64,000 bases of DNA, from assembly GCF_003628535.1 (NCBI RefSeq), contig NZ_RBCI01000001.1, forward strand, positions 868,001-932,000, read 5' to 3'. Numbering within the stretch: the first letter of the stretch is position 1; every line of letters starts with the position of its first letter. Made by a program: the position numbers and the translations under genes. Source of the stretch: Flavisolibacter nicotianae. GTDB lineage: Bacteria > Bacteroidota > Bacteroidia > Chitinophagales > Chitinophagaceae. Positions 51,779 through 59,996 of the stretch are shown piece by piece. Below the pieces are notes generated by a model, which saw only the letters and a list, made by a program, of their open reading frames with translations, made no database searches and was not told where the DNA came from.

Positions 51779-52411
51779 ATGAAAGTTGTTTCGCTCAACG
51801 TGGGAACACCGCAGCAAAAAGAGTGGATGGGAAAAACGGTGCGAACGGGCATTTTTAAATCGCCGGTAACCGGCAAACGGAACGTTTCGTTTGTCAACAT
51901 CGAAGGCGACGAGCAGGCTGACCTGCGGGTGCATGGCGGTGCCAACAAGGCGGTGTATGCATACGATCTTTCGCACTATGAACATTGGAAAACTGTTTTG
52001 CAGCGGGAGCAGTGGGAATATGGCCTGTTTGGTGAAAACCTGACAACGGAAGGGTTGCCGGACGACGAAGCGCGGATTGGCGATATCTATCAAATCGGCA
52101 CAGCAAGGTTTCAAATTGTGCAGCCCCGTTTTCCCTGTACTAAACTCAACGTTCGTTTTGCGCTTCCCGACATGATGGAAAAATTCAGGGAAGAAAAGCG
52201 AAACGGGATTTACCTGCGGGTACTGGAAGAAGGCGTAATAGAGGCGGGTGATAAAATTGTCCTGGTCCAACCATCTTTTTACAATCTTACGGTCCAGGAT
52301 TACGTGAACAGTTATTATTCCAAAGGCAAAGACCGCGATCTTTTACAAATCATTCTTTCCATTCCTTTTTTGCCCGAAGGGCAGCGCAAAGCCTTTGAAG
52401 CCTTTCTTTGA
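51779..52411 (+). CDS. MOSC domain protein, YiiM-like
   Basis: 210 residues from the ATG at 51779; the frame upstream runs through the terminator. The MOSC domain is defined by KVVSLNVGTPQQKEW, DEQADLRVHGGANKAVYAYD, GLFGENLTTEGLPDDEARIG and the conserved Cys in VQPRFPCTKLNVRF. A C-terminal 3-alpha-type tail follows (LTVQDYVNSYYSKG). MOSC proteins handle molybdenum cofactor or sulfur-bearing ligands. YiiM relatives reduce N-hydroxylated purines using Moco. No molybdopterin biosynthesis genes are nearby. Confidence 0.9.
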   Translation: MKVVSLNVGTPQQKEWMGKTVRTGIFKSPVTGKRNVSFVNIEGDEQADLRVHGGANKAVYAYDLSHYEHWKTVLQREQWEYGLFGENLTTEGLPDDEARIGDIYQIGTARFQIVQPRFPCTKLNVRFALPDMMEKFREEKRNGIYLRVLEEGVIEAGDKIVLVQPSFYNLTVQDYVNSYYSKGKDRDLLQIILSIPFLPEGQRKAFEAFL

Positions 52412-52655
52412 AAAAAACGGATGAGAAGATGGTTTGCTGGCCGCAGTTGTTTTTCTCGACGATCAACCATGTTTCTTGCTGTTCATCCAAATAGCAGGGA
52501 GTTTGACAGAGGCAGCGGGAGACTGCAGGCGAGACTGTGCCGTAGCATTCCCACTCCTGAAGCAAAAGACGATGGTGAAGTTTTGCGGCAGCTTTTGTAA
52601 ACGATTTTTTAACGCCCTTGTGCCTTCTGCGGACGGAATTTGGGGCAGTATTCAA

Positions 52656-52663
52656 TAAATTTG
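52656..52663 (+). promoter_or_regulatory. -7 element of the nfu gene
   Basis: TAAATTTG (TAnnTTTG), 19 bp before the start codon. The rest of the 271-bp gap after the MOSC gene holds nothing recognisable. Confidence 0.5.
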
Positions 52664-52682
52664 CAAAATAAATACTATAGAT

Positions 52683-53279
52683 ATGATCAAGACAGGTAAC
52701 CCCATCATCAGCATATATACCGAAATGACTCCCAACCCGGAGACCATGAAATTTGTCGCCAACAAACTCCTGTTTCCCGGCAAGAGCGCCGACTTCCAGG
52801 ACGTGGAAAGCGCAAAGCCGTCGCCGTTGGCCACCGAGTTGTTTGGTTTTCCTTTTCTGAAGGCCGTTTTTGTCGCTTCCAACTTTGTGACGCTGACCAA
52901 AACACCGGAAACCGATTGGAATGATGTCATCCCCACCATCCGCCAGTTTTTAAAAGAATACCTTGAAGAAAACAAGCCCGTGATCAACGAGGAAGAACTG
53001 GCCACCGTGAAGCAGGAAAGCAGCAACACCGTTGCCGCCGACGATGACGATGTGGTGGTGCGCATTAAAGAGCTGTTGGAAAATTATGTAAAGCCTGCCG
53101 TGGAAATGGATGGCGGCGCTATCCAGTTCAAAAGCTACAACGATGGTGTTGTGAACCTGATGCTGCAGGGAAGCTGTTCGGGTTGTCCTTCGTCGATGAT
53201 CACGCTGAAAGCCGGCATCGAAGGCATGATGAAGCGCATGATCCCCGAAGTAAAAGAAGTGGTAGCCGAGGCCGAGTAA
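52683..53279 (+). CDS. Nfu-type Fe-S cluster scaffold/carrier
   Basis: 198 residues: an Nfu N-terminal domain (about 8-95; IYTEMTPNPETMKFVANKLL, FGFPFLKAVFVASNFVTLTK, WNDVIPTIRQFLKEYL) and a C-terminal NifU-like domain (about 120-195; RIKELLENYVKPAVEMDGGA, LMLQGSCSGCPSSMITLKAG). The CxxC at about residues 165-168 binds a cluster at a dimer interface and hands it to client enzymes. Clients in this very window include the 4Fe-4S enzyme NadA. Single gene with its own promoter. Confidence 0.95.
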   Translation: MIKTGNPIISIYTEMTPNPETMKFVANKLLFPGKSADFQDVESAKPSPLATELFGFPFLKAVFVASNFVTLTKTPETDWNDVIPTIRQFLKEYLEENKPVINEEELATVKQESSNTVAADDDDVVVRIKELLENYVKPAVEMDGGAIQFKSYNDGVVNLMLQGSCSGCPSSMITLKAGIEGMMKRMIPEVKEVVAEAE

Positions 53280-53337
53280 GAAAGAAGATATTGGATGTTG
53301 AGGTATTCGATATTGTAAAAACTTCCTTTAAAAAATT

Positions 53338-53363
53338 GAAAGCACCGTTAGGGTGCTTTTTTT
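53338..53363. terminator. terminator after nfu, shared with the convergent permease gene
   Basis: Stem AAAGCACC/GGTGCTTT followed by a T run. It overlaps the end of the AI-2E-family gene. Confidence 0.9.
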
Positions 53364-54487
53364 CGTTGTTTGGCGGCCGCTACTTTTTTGGCGAGTTTTT
53401 GCAGCACGGGCTTTTTGGTGGGGATGGTGTGATGGTCGTCATCCATCAGAACGGCAAAGGGAAGAAAGGCCGGAATGTCTTCAAAAATCACCTTCAGGAT
53501 GGCGAGGCCCGGCACCGCCAGGAACATGCCCGGGATGCCCCAGATGGCTTCGCCGATGATTACCCCCATGATGGTGGTCATTGCATTGATCTTGATCTTG
53601 GAGCCCACGATCTTGGGCAGCAGGATATTGGCATCAGTGAGATGAATAACCAAAATTGCCACGACCGACCACAGCACCGCAGAAGGTGTGTTGGTACTGA
53701 ACGTGATGAGGGCTGTGAACAAACAGGCCACAAAAATTCCAAGATAGGGGATAAGGTTCAGGATGGCGCCGATCACGCCCAGCAGGATGGCATATTTGAC
53801 ACCGATGATGAAAAGGGCGCTGCAATAGGCAAAGGCCACCGCCAGCATCTCGATGAACAGCCCAATGATATAGCCGTGGATCACAAACCGGATGCGGTTC
53901 ATAATTTTGTAGATATGCGAGGAAAATTCCTCGGCAAACAGCGACACGAAAAACTTGACGATCTGGCTGCGGTACAAGAGCAGCAGGAAGGTTTGCAGGA
54001 AAACCACCACACCCGTGAGGAAGGCACCCGATACTGCAGACAGCGCTGCGTTGACGATCACCGATGTTTTGGGCAGCACGTTCGACGTTGATGAATTCAT
54101 GAACTCACGGGCCTTTTCCGTACTCAGGTTAAGGTGCCTGTGCAGCCATACCTGGATATCGGTGATGGCTTGCTGAATGTTCTGCACCATCAGCGGAAAG
54201 TCGTTGCGGAACGACACAATGGAGCTGGAGATAAAATAAAAAACAAACGAAAAAAGAATCATGGCCAGCAGCAGGCAAATCAGGGCGGCAAACCCCCTCG
54301 ATACGCCCCATTTTTCCAGGCGGCGGCTTGGGGCGGCCAGTAAAATAGCCAGCAGGCAGGAAAACGAAAACGGGATCAACACGTGCTGGCCGATATGAAG
54401 GATCAGAAGAATCAATACAAAAGAAAGAAGCGGGTGAGCCATCTTGGCAAGAATGGCCGAGGTGCTCGCATTGCGAAAAATACCCAT
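53348..54487 (-). CDS. AI-2E family transporter (PerM/TqsA type)
   Basis: A 379-residue integral membrane protein with about seven to eight hydrophobic helices. Typical features are the N-terminal helices (LLSFVLILLILHIGQHVLIP), a charged cytoplasmic middle with NDFPLMVQNIQQAITDIQVW, and the conserved C-terminal block GAILNLIPYLGIFVACL, then ANILLPKIVGSKIKINAMTT and GEAIWGIPGMFLAVPGLAIL. The family includes quorum-signal exporters and sodium/proton antiporters, so the substrate is not assigned. The gene is divergent from the M23 peptidase. Confidence 0.93.
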   Translation of the reverse strand: MGIFRNASTSAILAKMAHPLLSFVLILLILHIGQHVLIPFSFSCLLAILLAAPSRRLEKWGVSRGFAALICLLLAMILFSFVFYFISSSIVSFRNDFPLMVQNIQQAITDIQVWLHRHLNLSTEKAREFMNSSTSNVLPKTSVIVNAALSAVSGAFLTGVVVFLQTFLLLLYRSQIVKFFVSLFAEEFSSHIYKIMNRIRFVIHGYIIGLFIEMLAVAFAYCSALFIIGVKYAILLGVIGAILNLIPYLGIFVACLFTALITFSTNTPSAVLWSVVAILVIHLTDANILLPKIVGSKIKINAMTTIMGVIIGEAIWGIPGMFLAVPGLAILKVIFEDIPAFLPFAVLMDDDHHTIPTKKPVLQKLAKKVAAAKQRKKAP

Positions 54488-54534
54488 GGTATAAATTTAG
54501 CCATCTATTAAAAGAACTCCTATTTCATTTTCGC

Positions 54535-55113
54535 ATGAAGATCTGGTGGTTTTCCGGCGCTTTTTTCTTTTTGTCCTGCACAGTGTTGCAGAACAACCAG
54601 GCCGTTTATCAAAAAAGCAAAACAATTCCGGCAACCGCTTTTGTTTACCCGTTGCCATTTGCCAAAGGCACGTCGCACCGGGTTGTGCAGGGATACGAGT
54701 CGCTGCTTTCGCACCACCGCAATTTCGCCATCGATTTTAAAATGAAAGAAGGCACGGCCGTGCATGCGGCACGGGAGGGACGGGTGGTCTTTGTCGAGCA
54801 GGGCAATTGGAGGGGGGGCGTCGGCCGGCGCTTTGTGGGCAAGGAGAATGCCATTGTTGTGCAGCACAGCGACGGCAGCTACGGTCATTACCTTCATCTG
54901 CGTTACCATGGCGCCTTGGTGGCACCCGGCGATTCGGTGCAACAGGGCCAGCAGATCGGTTGGAGCGGCAGCACGGGATTCAGTGCTTTTCCGCACCTGC
55001 ATTTCGAAGTGACCGAAGGCCTGCAAAAAGCAAAAAAAGAAATACCGGTTCGCTTTTGGACAGAAAAAGGCGCCGTCTTTGTTCAGCCCCTTCGCCGCTA
55101 CAAATCCATTTAA
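54535..55113 (+). CDS. M23-family peptidase, putative lipoprotein
   Basis: 192 residues. The N-terminus is a likely lipoprotein signal (WWFSGAFFFLSC, Cys 15). The LytM-type domain spans about residues 45-165. Zinc ligands are visible as H61-x5-D67 (HRNFAIDF) and the HxH pair H154/H156 (FPHLHFEV); GTAVHAAREGRVVFVEQGNW and SYGHYLHLRYHG complete the core. The residues needed for zinc binding are present, so it may cut peptide cross-links in peptidoglycan. Single domain, with no LysM or coiled coil. Confidence 0.92.
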   Translation: MKIWWFSGAFFFLSCTVLQNNQAVYQKSKTIPATAFVYPLPFAKGTSHRVVQGYESLLSHHRNFAIDFKMKEGTAVHAAREGRVVFVEQGNWRGGVGRRFVGKENAIVVQHSDGSYGHYLHLRYHGALVAPGDSVQQGQQIGWSGSTGFSAFPHLHFEVTEGLQKAKKEIPVRFWTEKGAVFVQPLRRYKSI

Positions 55114-55297
55114 GGCAGATACGAAACCGCAACGTACAAACGGACTTCAGAGGTTCTGAACAGCTTTCGGTGAGGTTCCTGTTCATGGCAGATGGCGGAT
55201 GATAGCGGGAAGCAAGGCGTACTTTTTTTCTTCAGACAATCGGTTCATTCTGAAGGCAGGGTGGTTTCGGATGTGAGGAACTGCTTAATTTTTCCTT

Positions 55298-55331
55298 TTG
55301 ACGTTTGGATTTCGACTTCGCCTTAGGTTTG
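55298..55331 (+). promoter_or_regulatory. promoter of the pnuC operon
   Basis: TTG at 55298-55300 (another at 55305-55307) and TAGGTTTG at 55324-55331, ending 7 nt before the pnuC ATG. The 225-bp gap upstream contains no gene. Confidence 0.6.
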
Positions 55332-55338
55332 CGCTGCC

Positions 55339-55986
55339 ATGCAGGAAATCATTCAGCACTTTATTGCCGAAATTCAAAAAACCACACTGCTCGAATACAT
55401 TGCCGTTTTTACCGGCATCATCAGTGTCGTGTATTCCCGCATCGAGAACGTGTGGGTTTATCCCACGGGGCTGATCAATACCATCATTTACATTTATCTC
55501 AGTTTTCAGTACCATCTCATCGGCGAAGCCAGTGTCAATTTTTATTATACCGTGATGAGTATTTACGGCTGGTGGCTGTGGACACGCAAAGACCGGAAAG
55601 AACAGCCGCTGGTGAAAGTGACCTCTTCCAGCACCAACGAATGGATGCAACAGATTGTTTTTTTCCTGGCGTTTTATGCAGTCATCTTTTTTGCACTCAC
55701 GTACCTGAAAAAGTATTTCTCCGGCGCCATTCCATGGGCCGATGCCTTTGCCTCCGCAACGGCCTACACAGGCATGTGGCTGATGGCCAAAAAGAAAGTG
55801 GAAAGCTGGTGGTGGTGGATTGCCACAAATATGGCTTCCATTCCGCTGTATTATGTGAAAGGCCTGGTATTTACCAGTGTGTATTACGTGGTGTTGCTGG
55901 TGCTTGCCATCTTTGGCTTGCTTGAGTGGCAGCGCCGCGGAAGAGCAACTGCGAATGCCGCTACTTTTGCCATGGAGAATACATGA
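55339..55986 (+). CDS. pnuC: nicotinamide riboside transporter PnuC
   Basis: A 215-residue inner-membrane protein with about seven hydrophobic helices. The family's aromatic signature is visible: ENVWVYPTGLINTIIYIYLS, NFYYTVMSIYGWWLWTRKD (substrate-binding W/Y/N cluster) and WWWWIATNMASIPLYYVKGL. PnuC facilitates entry of nicotinamide riboside, which is then trapped by phosphorylation. The next gene encodes exactly that kinase and overlaps by 4 bp (ATGA), so import and trapping are made together. Confidence 0.95.
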   Translation: MQEIIQHFIAEIQKTTLLEYIAVFTGIISVVYSRIENVWVYPTGLINTIIYIYLSFQYHLIGEASVNFYYTVMSIYGWWLWTRKDRKEQPLVKVTSSSTNEWMQQIVFFLAFYAVIFFALTYLKKYFSGAIPWADAFASATAYTGMWLMAKKKVESWWWWIATNMASIPLYYVKGLVFTSVYYVVLLVLAIFGLLEWQRRGRATANAATFAMENT

Positions 55987-56510
55987 AAAAAATTGTCGTC
56001 ATAGGACCCGAGTCGACAGGCAAAAGCACCTTGTGCGAAGAGCTGGCTGAACACTACGGAACCGTGTGGTGCCCGGAGTATGCAAGAGAATACCTGCTGC
56101 GGCAGGGAACCGATTACACCTACCACGACCTGGCGGCCATTGCCAGGGGGCAACTGGCACTGGAGACAGAGACCCACGCAAACGCAAACGGGAGCCTGTA
56201 TTTTGTCGACACGGATCTGTATGTGATGAAGGTCTGGTACGAAGTTGCTTTTGGACACTGTCCCTCCTGGATACTCAAAGAGATCACCCGTTCTTCCTGC
56301 GACCTTTATCTGCTGTGCAACATCGACCTGCCCTGGGCCCACGACAGCCTGCGGGAATACCCCGACCTGAAAATGCGGCAACGTCTTTTCAACATGTACA
56401 AAGACATCATGGTCAACAGTGGCCGTCCCTGGGTGGAGATTGGTGGAACAGAACGGCAACGCCTTCACAACGCCATCGGATCGATTGATACCTTCCTTCA
56501 AACTAAATAA
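55983..56510 (+). CDS. nicotinamide riboside kinase domain protein (NadR C-terminal type)
   Basis: 175 residues from the ATG at 55983, which overlaps the pnuC stop. The P-loop is VVIGPESTGKSTLCEELAEH (about 4-23). Further segments match the kinase half of NadR: EYAREYLLRQG, FVDTDLYVMKVWYEVAFG and DLYLLCNIDLPWAHDSLREY. The NMN adenylyltransferase and HTH domains of full-length NadR are absent. The protein converts nicotinamide riboside to NMN with ATP and locks the PnuC substrate in the cell. Confidence 0.94.
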   Translation: MKKIVVIGPESTGKSTLCEELAEHYGTVWCPEYAREYLLRQGTDYTYHDLAAIARGQLALETETHANANGSLYFVDTDLYVMKVWYEVAFGHCPSWILKEITRSSCDLYLLCNIDLPWAHDSLREYPDLKMRQRLFNMYKDIMVNSGRPWVEIGGTERQRLHNAIGSIDTFLQTK

Positions 56511-56516
56511 GCGCAC

Positions 56517-58178
56517 TTGACGACGTTTGTTCAAAAGCACCACCGGAAAATTTTTTACACTGCCTGGTTTTTATTGAACCTGTTTCAGGCTGTCTTTACA
56601 GAGCTGCAGGACGATGAAGCGTACTACTGGGTGTTTTCCCGTTACCTCGATTGGGGCTATTTCGACCACCCGCCGATGGTGGCCCTGCTGATCAGGATCG
56701 GGACCTTATTTTTTGGCGGAGAGCTGGGTGTGCGGCTGTTGCCGGTGATCCTGAACACGGCCACCATCTACCTTACCGAAAGGCTTACCGACAGGAAAAG
56801 TCCGTTTTTGTTTTACGCCATTGTGCTGTCGGTTGCGGTTTTGCAGATCAGCGGTTTTGTGGCCGTGCCCGACATTCCGCTCCTGTTTTTTACGGCGTTG
56901 TTTTTTTTGTTGTACAGAAAGTTTTTGGCGAACACTTCGTGGCTCAATATCCTGTGGCTGGGGCTTTCGGCTGCCGCACTGCTGTACAGCAAGTATCACG
57001 GCGTGCTGGTGCTTTTATTTGTCGTGCTGTCGAACCTGAAACTGCTGCGCCATCCAAAGATTTATGCGGCCGGATGCATTGCCTTCCTTCTTTTTGTGCC
57101 GCACCTTTACTGGCAGTACCAGCACGACTGGATCAGCTTTCGCTATCATTTATTCGAGAGCAATGTCAACCCCTACAAGTTTTCTTATACGACCGATTAC
57201 ATCCTGGGGCAGTTACTTCTTGCCGGTCCCATTGCTGGTTTTTTCCTCTGGCCCGCGAGTTTTCTTTACCGCACCAAAAACAGTTTTGAAAAAGCGCTGA
57301 AGTTCACGGCCGTTGGCTTTTTTCTTTTCTTTTTACTGAGTACCATAAAAGGAAAAGTAGAACCCAACTGGACCGCCCCGGCGATCATTCCTGTCATGGT
57401 GTTGGCGCACCAATTTCTCCTGCAAATGCAAGGCTGGCGAAAATGGCTGCTGCGCCTTTTACCGGTGACGGTCCTGCTGGTGCTGGCGTTTCGTGTGATC
57501 ATGGTTGTTGACCTTGTGCCGGCCGAAGCCATCGTGGAACGCTACCATGCCTGGAAGGGCTGGCCACAGGCGCTGAAACAAAAAACAAAAGGCTACCCCG
57601 TTGTGTTCAACAACAGCTACCAGCGGGCATCCAAGTACTGGTTTTACACCGGGCAGATGACGTATTCGCTCAACAAATTCGATGACCGCCGCAACAACTA
57701 CAACTTCTGGCCGGTGGAAGATTCGCTGCTGGGCAAACCTGTTTACATCCTCGATATCTTTAACCTTCCCAACTTTCCCGACTCTGTGAAAGCACCGCTG
57801 TTTACGGTAGGTTACCGGTTCGACAGCAGCCTGCATTCGTTTGCAAAAGTGCAGTTCCGGAGCAACGATTATCGTGTACGTCCCACCGATACCTTGCGCC
57901 TTCGCTTTACGGTAGACCTGCCGGAACAATACCGTCATTACTTACAAAATCATCCCGGTACGGATGAAAAGGTTGCGATCGTCATATTCAAAGACCGGGA
58001 CCGCGTTGCGGTGACGGAAGCACCGTTTACCCTTCAGCAGGCCGTGCGGGGCCAGGTATCCGGATGGTCTCTTTTCCCGGCCCTGCCCAGGGGACATTAT
58101 TTCTTCCGCTTTGGAGTTATGTCGGACAGTGAATTGTATACGCATAATAGCGAGAAGATCGGGCTAACGGTTGACTGA
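56517..58178 (+). CDS. ArnT/PMT-like membrane glycosyltransferase
   Basis: 553 residues from a TTG at 56517; no ATG fits before the first conserved helix, and it starts 6 bp after the kinase gene. About ten to twelve transmembrane helices occupy the first 370 residues. The first periplasmic loop has the GT39/83-type acidic motif (FTELQDDEAYYWVFSRYLDW, with DHPPMVALLIRIG). The C-terminal ~190 residues are a soluble periplasmic domain. Enzymes of this class transfer a sugar from a polyprenyl-phosphate carrier to lipid or protein. The acceptor is unknown. Coupling to the NAD salvage pair seems incidental. Confidence 0.88.
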   Translation: MTTFVQKHHRKIFYTAWFLLNLFQAVFTELQDDEAYYWVFSRYLDWGYFDHPPMVALLIRIGTLFFGGELGVRLLPVILNTATIYLTERLTDRKSPFLFYAIVLSVAVLQISGFVAVPDIPLLFFTALFFLLYRKFLANTSWLNILWLGLSAAALLYSKYHGVLVLLFVVLSNLKLLRHPKIYAAGCIAFLLFVPHLYWQYQHDWISFRYHLFESNVNPYKFSYTTDYILGQLLLAGPIAGFFLWPASFLYRTKNSFEKALKFTAVGFFLFFLLSTIKGKVEPNWTAPAIIPVMVLAHQFLLQMQGWRKWLLRLLPVTVLLVLAFRVIMVVDLVPAEAIVERYHAWKGWPQALKQKTKGYPVVFNNSYQRASKYWFYTGQMTYSLNKFDDRRNNYNFWPVEDSLLGKPVYILDIFNLPNFPDSVKAPLFTVGYRFDSSLHSFAKVQFRSNDYRVRPTDTLRLRFTVDLPEQYRHYLQNHPGTDEKVAIVIFKDRDRVAVTEAPFTLQQAVRGQVSGWSLFPALPRGHYFFRFGVMSDSELYTHNSEKIGLTVD

Positions 58179-58271
58179 CCTGCGTTTCAGGGGAAGAAGC
58201 CGCAACCGGAATGCGGTTGGCCATCCCATTTCGCAACAAATCCGTTCAGCAGTCGTTCCGCTGTTTTGCCC

Positions 58272-58279
58272 TACTTTTG
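58272..58279 (+). promoter_or_regulatory. -7 element of the aminotransferase gene
   Basis: TACTTTTG (TAnnTTTG), 17 bp before the ATG at 58297. Confidence 0.5.
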
Positions 58280-58296
58280 CCGCGCAATTCTGGATT

Positions 58297-59550
58297 ATGA
58301 AGCTGTCACATTTATCCGAAACATTGATCGGCTCAGAGATCGTAAAACTGGGTGGAGAGATCAGGGAACGTATCCGCAAAGGCGAACGCATTTACAACTT
58401 TACCGTTGGCGATTTTGACCCGAAGATTTTTCCCATTCCAAAAGATTTGGAAGACAACATTGTGGATGCTTACCGCAATCACTTTACCAATTACCCTCCC
58501 GGCGAAGGCAGCCTTGAGCTGCGGGAAGCGCTCAGCCGTTTCAGCAAGCAATACCAGGGCCTGGACTATGGTGTGGACGAGATCCTCGTCGCGTCGGGTG
58601 GCCGTCCCCTGATCTATGCCTTGTTCAGGGCTGTGGTGGACAAAGGAGAAAAAGTGGTGTATGCCGTTCCCTCCTGGAACAACAACCACTACACCCATTT
58701 TGTCGAAGCCGAACACGTTGTGGTGGAGGCCAAAGCGGAAAACGCATTCATGCCAACGGCGGATGACCTTCGTCCGTATATCGGTGAGGCTTCCTTCCTG
58801 GCGCTTTGCTCGCCGCAAAACCCTACCGGCACCACCTTCCGGAAAGAGGAACTCGCTGCGATCTGTGAAATGGTAGTGGAAGAAAACAAACGCCGCGGCG
58901 AAAAGAAAAAACTGTACGTGATGTACGACCAGATGTACTGGCACCTCACCTACAATGGCATTGAGCACTGCGACCCGGTTTCCCTGAATCCGGACATGCG
59001 GCCCTACACGATTTTTATCGATGCGATCAGCAAGTGCTTTGCGGCTACCGGTGTACGTGTCGGTTGGAGCATGGGCCCTGCCAGTGTGCTCAATAAAATG
59101 AAGGCGATCCTTTCGCATGTCGGTGCCTGGGCGCCGATGCCGGAGCAAAAAGGCCTGACCAAATTCCTCGGACAAACAGATTCGATCAATACCTACTTCA
59201 CCCATTTCAAATCGGAGATTGAAGAAAGACTTCGCCGGATCTACGATGGGCTGATCTGCCTGAAGAAAGAAGGCTTTGCCGTGGACGCAGTAGCGCCGGA
59301 GGCAGCCATTTACCTGACTATCAAAATTGACCTGGCGGGAAAGAAAACGGCAGAAGGGAAAACGCTTGCCACGCAGGCTGATGTAACCGCGTATTTGTTG
59401 CAAAACGCAAGTCTTGCAGTGGTGCCGTTCTATGCCTTTGGAGCATCCAGCTCATCGCCCTGGTACAGGCTGAGCGTGGGAACATGTAAGAAGGAGGAGA
59501 TTGATGAAATGCTGCAAAAATTAAAAAGCGCCTTGCAAGAGCTTTCTTAA
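58297..59550 (+). CDS. PLP-dependent class I/II aminotransferase
   Basis: 417 residues from the ATG at 58297; a promoter element just upstream excludes the longer frame. Fold type I features: YNFTVGDFDPKIFPIPKDLE, YPPGEGSLELREALSRF, LVASGGRPLIYALFRAV, SPQNPTGTTF, VMYDQMYWHLTYNG, the PLP-binding Lys in FIDAISKCFAATGVRVGW, and the C-terminal Arg in SPWYRLSVGTC. This is an aspartate-aminotransferase-like group, and the amino donor and acceptor cannot be fixed. It ends 4 bp inside the convergent small gene. Confidence 0.92.
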   Translation: MKLSHLSETLIGSEIVKLGGEIRERIRKGERIYNFTVGDFDPKIFPIPKDLEDNIVDAYRNHFTNYPPGEGSLELREALSRFSKQYQGLDYGVDEILVASGGRPLIYALFRAVVDKGEKVVYAVPSWNNNHYTHFVEAEHVVVEAKAENAFMPTADDLRPYIGEASFLALCSPQNPTGTTFRKEELAAICEMVVEENKRRGEKKKLYVMYDQMYWHLTYNGIEHCDPVSLNPDMRPYTIFIDAISKCFAATGVRVGWSMGPASVLNKMKAILSHVGAWAPMPEQKGLTKFLGQTDSINTYFTHFKSEIEERLRRIYDGLICLKKEGFAVDAVAPEAAIYLTIKIDLAGKKTAEGKTLATQADVTAYLLQNASLAVVPFYAFGASSSSPWYRLSVGTCKKEEIDEMLQKLKSALQELS

Positions 59551-59789
59551 TTTTTGTTGATCAGAAAATGAAACGGTTTTAGTTCAGGCCATTCTACAGC
59601 TTTTAGAATGGCCTTTGCTTTTCTGGTGATCTTATAGCGGGTTACCAGTTCATGCGCCTGACAAAACACGTCATTCCGTTCCACTGTCATGAGGATACGG
59701 TGCAGACCTTCTACTTCGTTTTGAATTAAGTCGTCGTTATACACTTCTTCTTTGTACAACAGTAACAAATCTCGGTTATAGTTTTTCAT
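59547..59789 (-). CDS. small 80-residue protein, unknown
   Basis: 80 residues from the ATG at 59789. Charged and mostly helical (NYNRDLLLLYKEEVYNDDLI, EGLHRILMTVERNDVFCQAH, LVTRYKITRKAKAILKAVEW), with no signal peptide or membrane segment. It lies 15 bp downstream of the small lipoprotein gene on the same strand and is probably co-transcribed. No family recognised. Its coding nature is supported by composition and tight spacing. Confidence 0.6.
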   Translation of the reverse strand: MKNYNRDLLLLYKEEVYNDDLIQNEVEGLHRILMTVERNDVFCQAHELVTRYKITRKAKAILKAVEWPELKPFHFLINKN

Positions 59790-59804
59790 GGCTCATCTTT
59801 TTTC

Positions 59805-59924
59805 CTAAACCTTGCCGGGACATCCGCAACTGCTTCCTTTACCCGTACCGGAGTAATAATTACGGGAGCAACCGGTCATACCAAGGATAGTCAAGAACAA
59901 TGCCACATAGATAATCTTCTTCAT
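59805..59924 (-). CDS. very small Cys-rich lipoprotein
   Basis: 39 residues from the ATG at 59924. The N-terminal two-thirds is a lipoprotein signal (KKIIYVALFLTILGMTGC, lipidation Cys 19). The mature peptide of about 20 residues is SRNYYSGTGKGSSCGCPGKV. The CGCP end is reminiscent of tiny lipoproteins seen in other Bacteroidota. Function unknown. It is divergent from the glycosyltransferase gene. Confidence 0.65.
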   Translation of the reverse strand: MKKIIYVALFLTILGMTGCSRNYYSGTGKGSSCGCPGKV

Positions 59925-59996
59925 ACTGGGATTTTGAAAATAACTATTTTGCCTACGGGTTTCGTATGCACTTCGGTCAAACATAAAAAATTTAAC

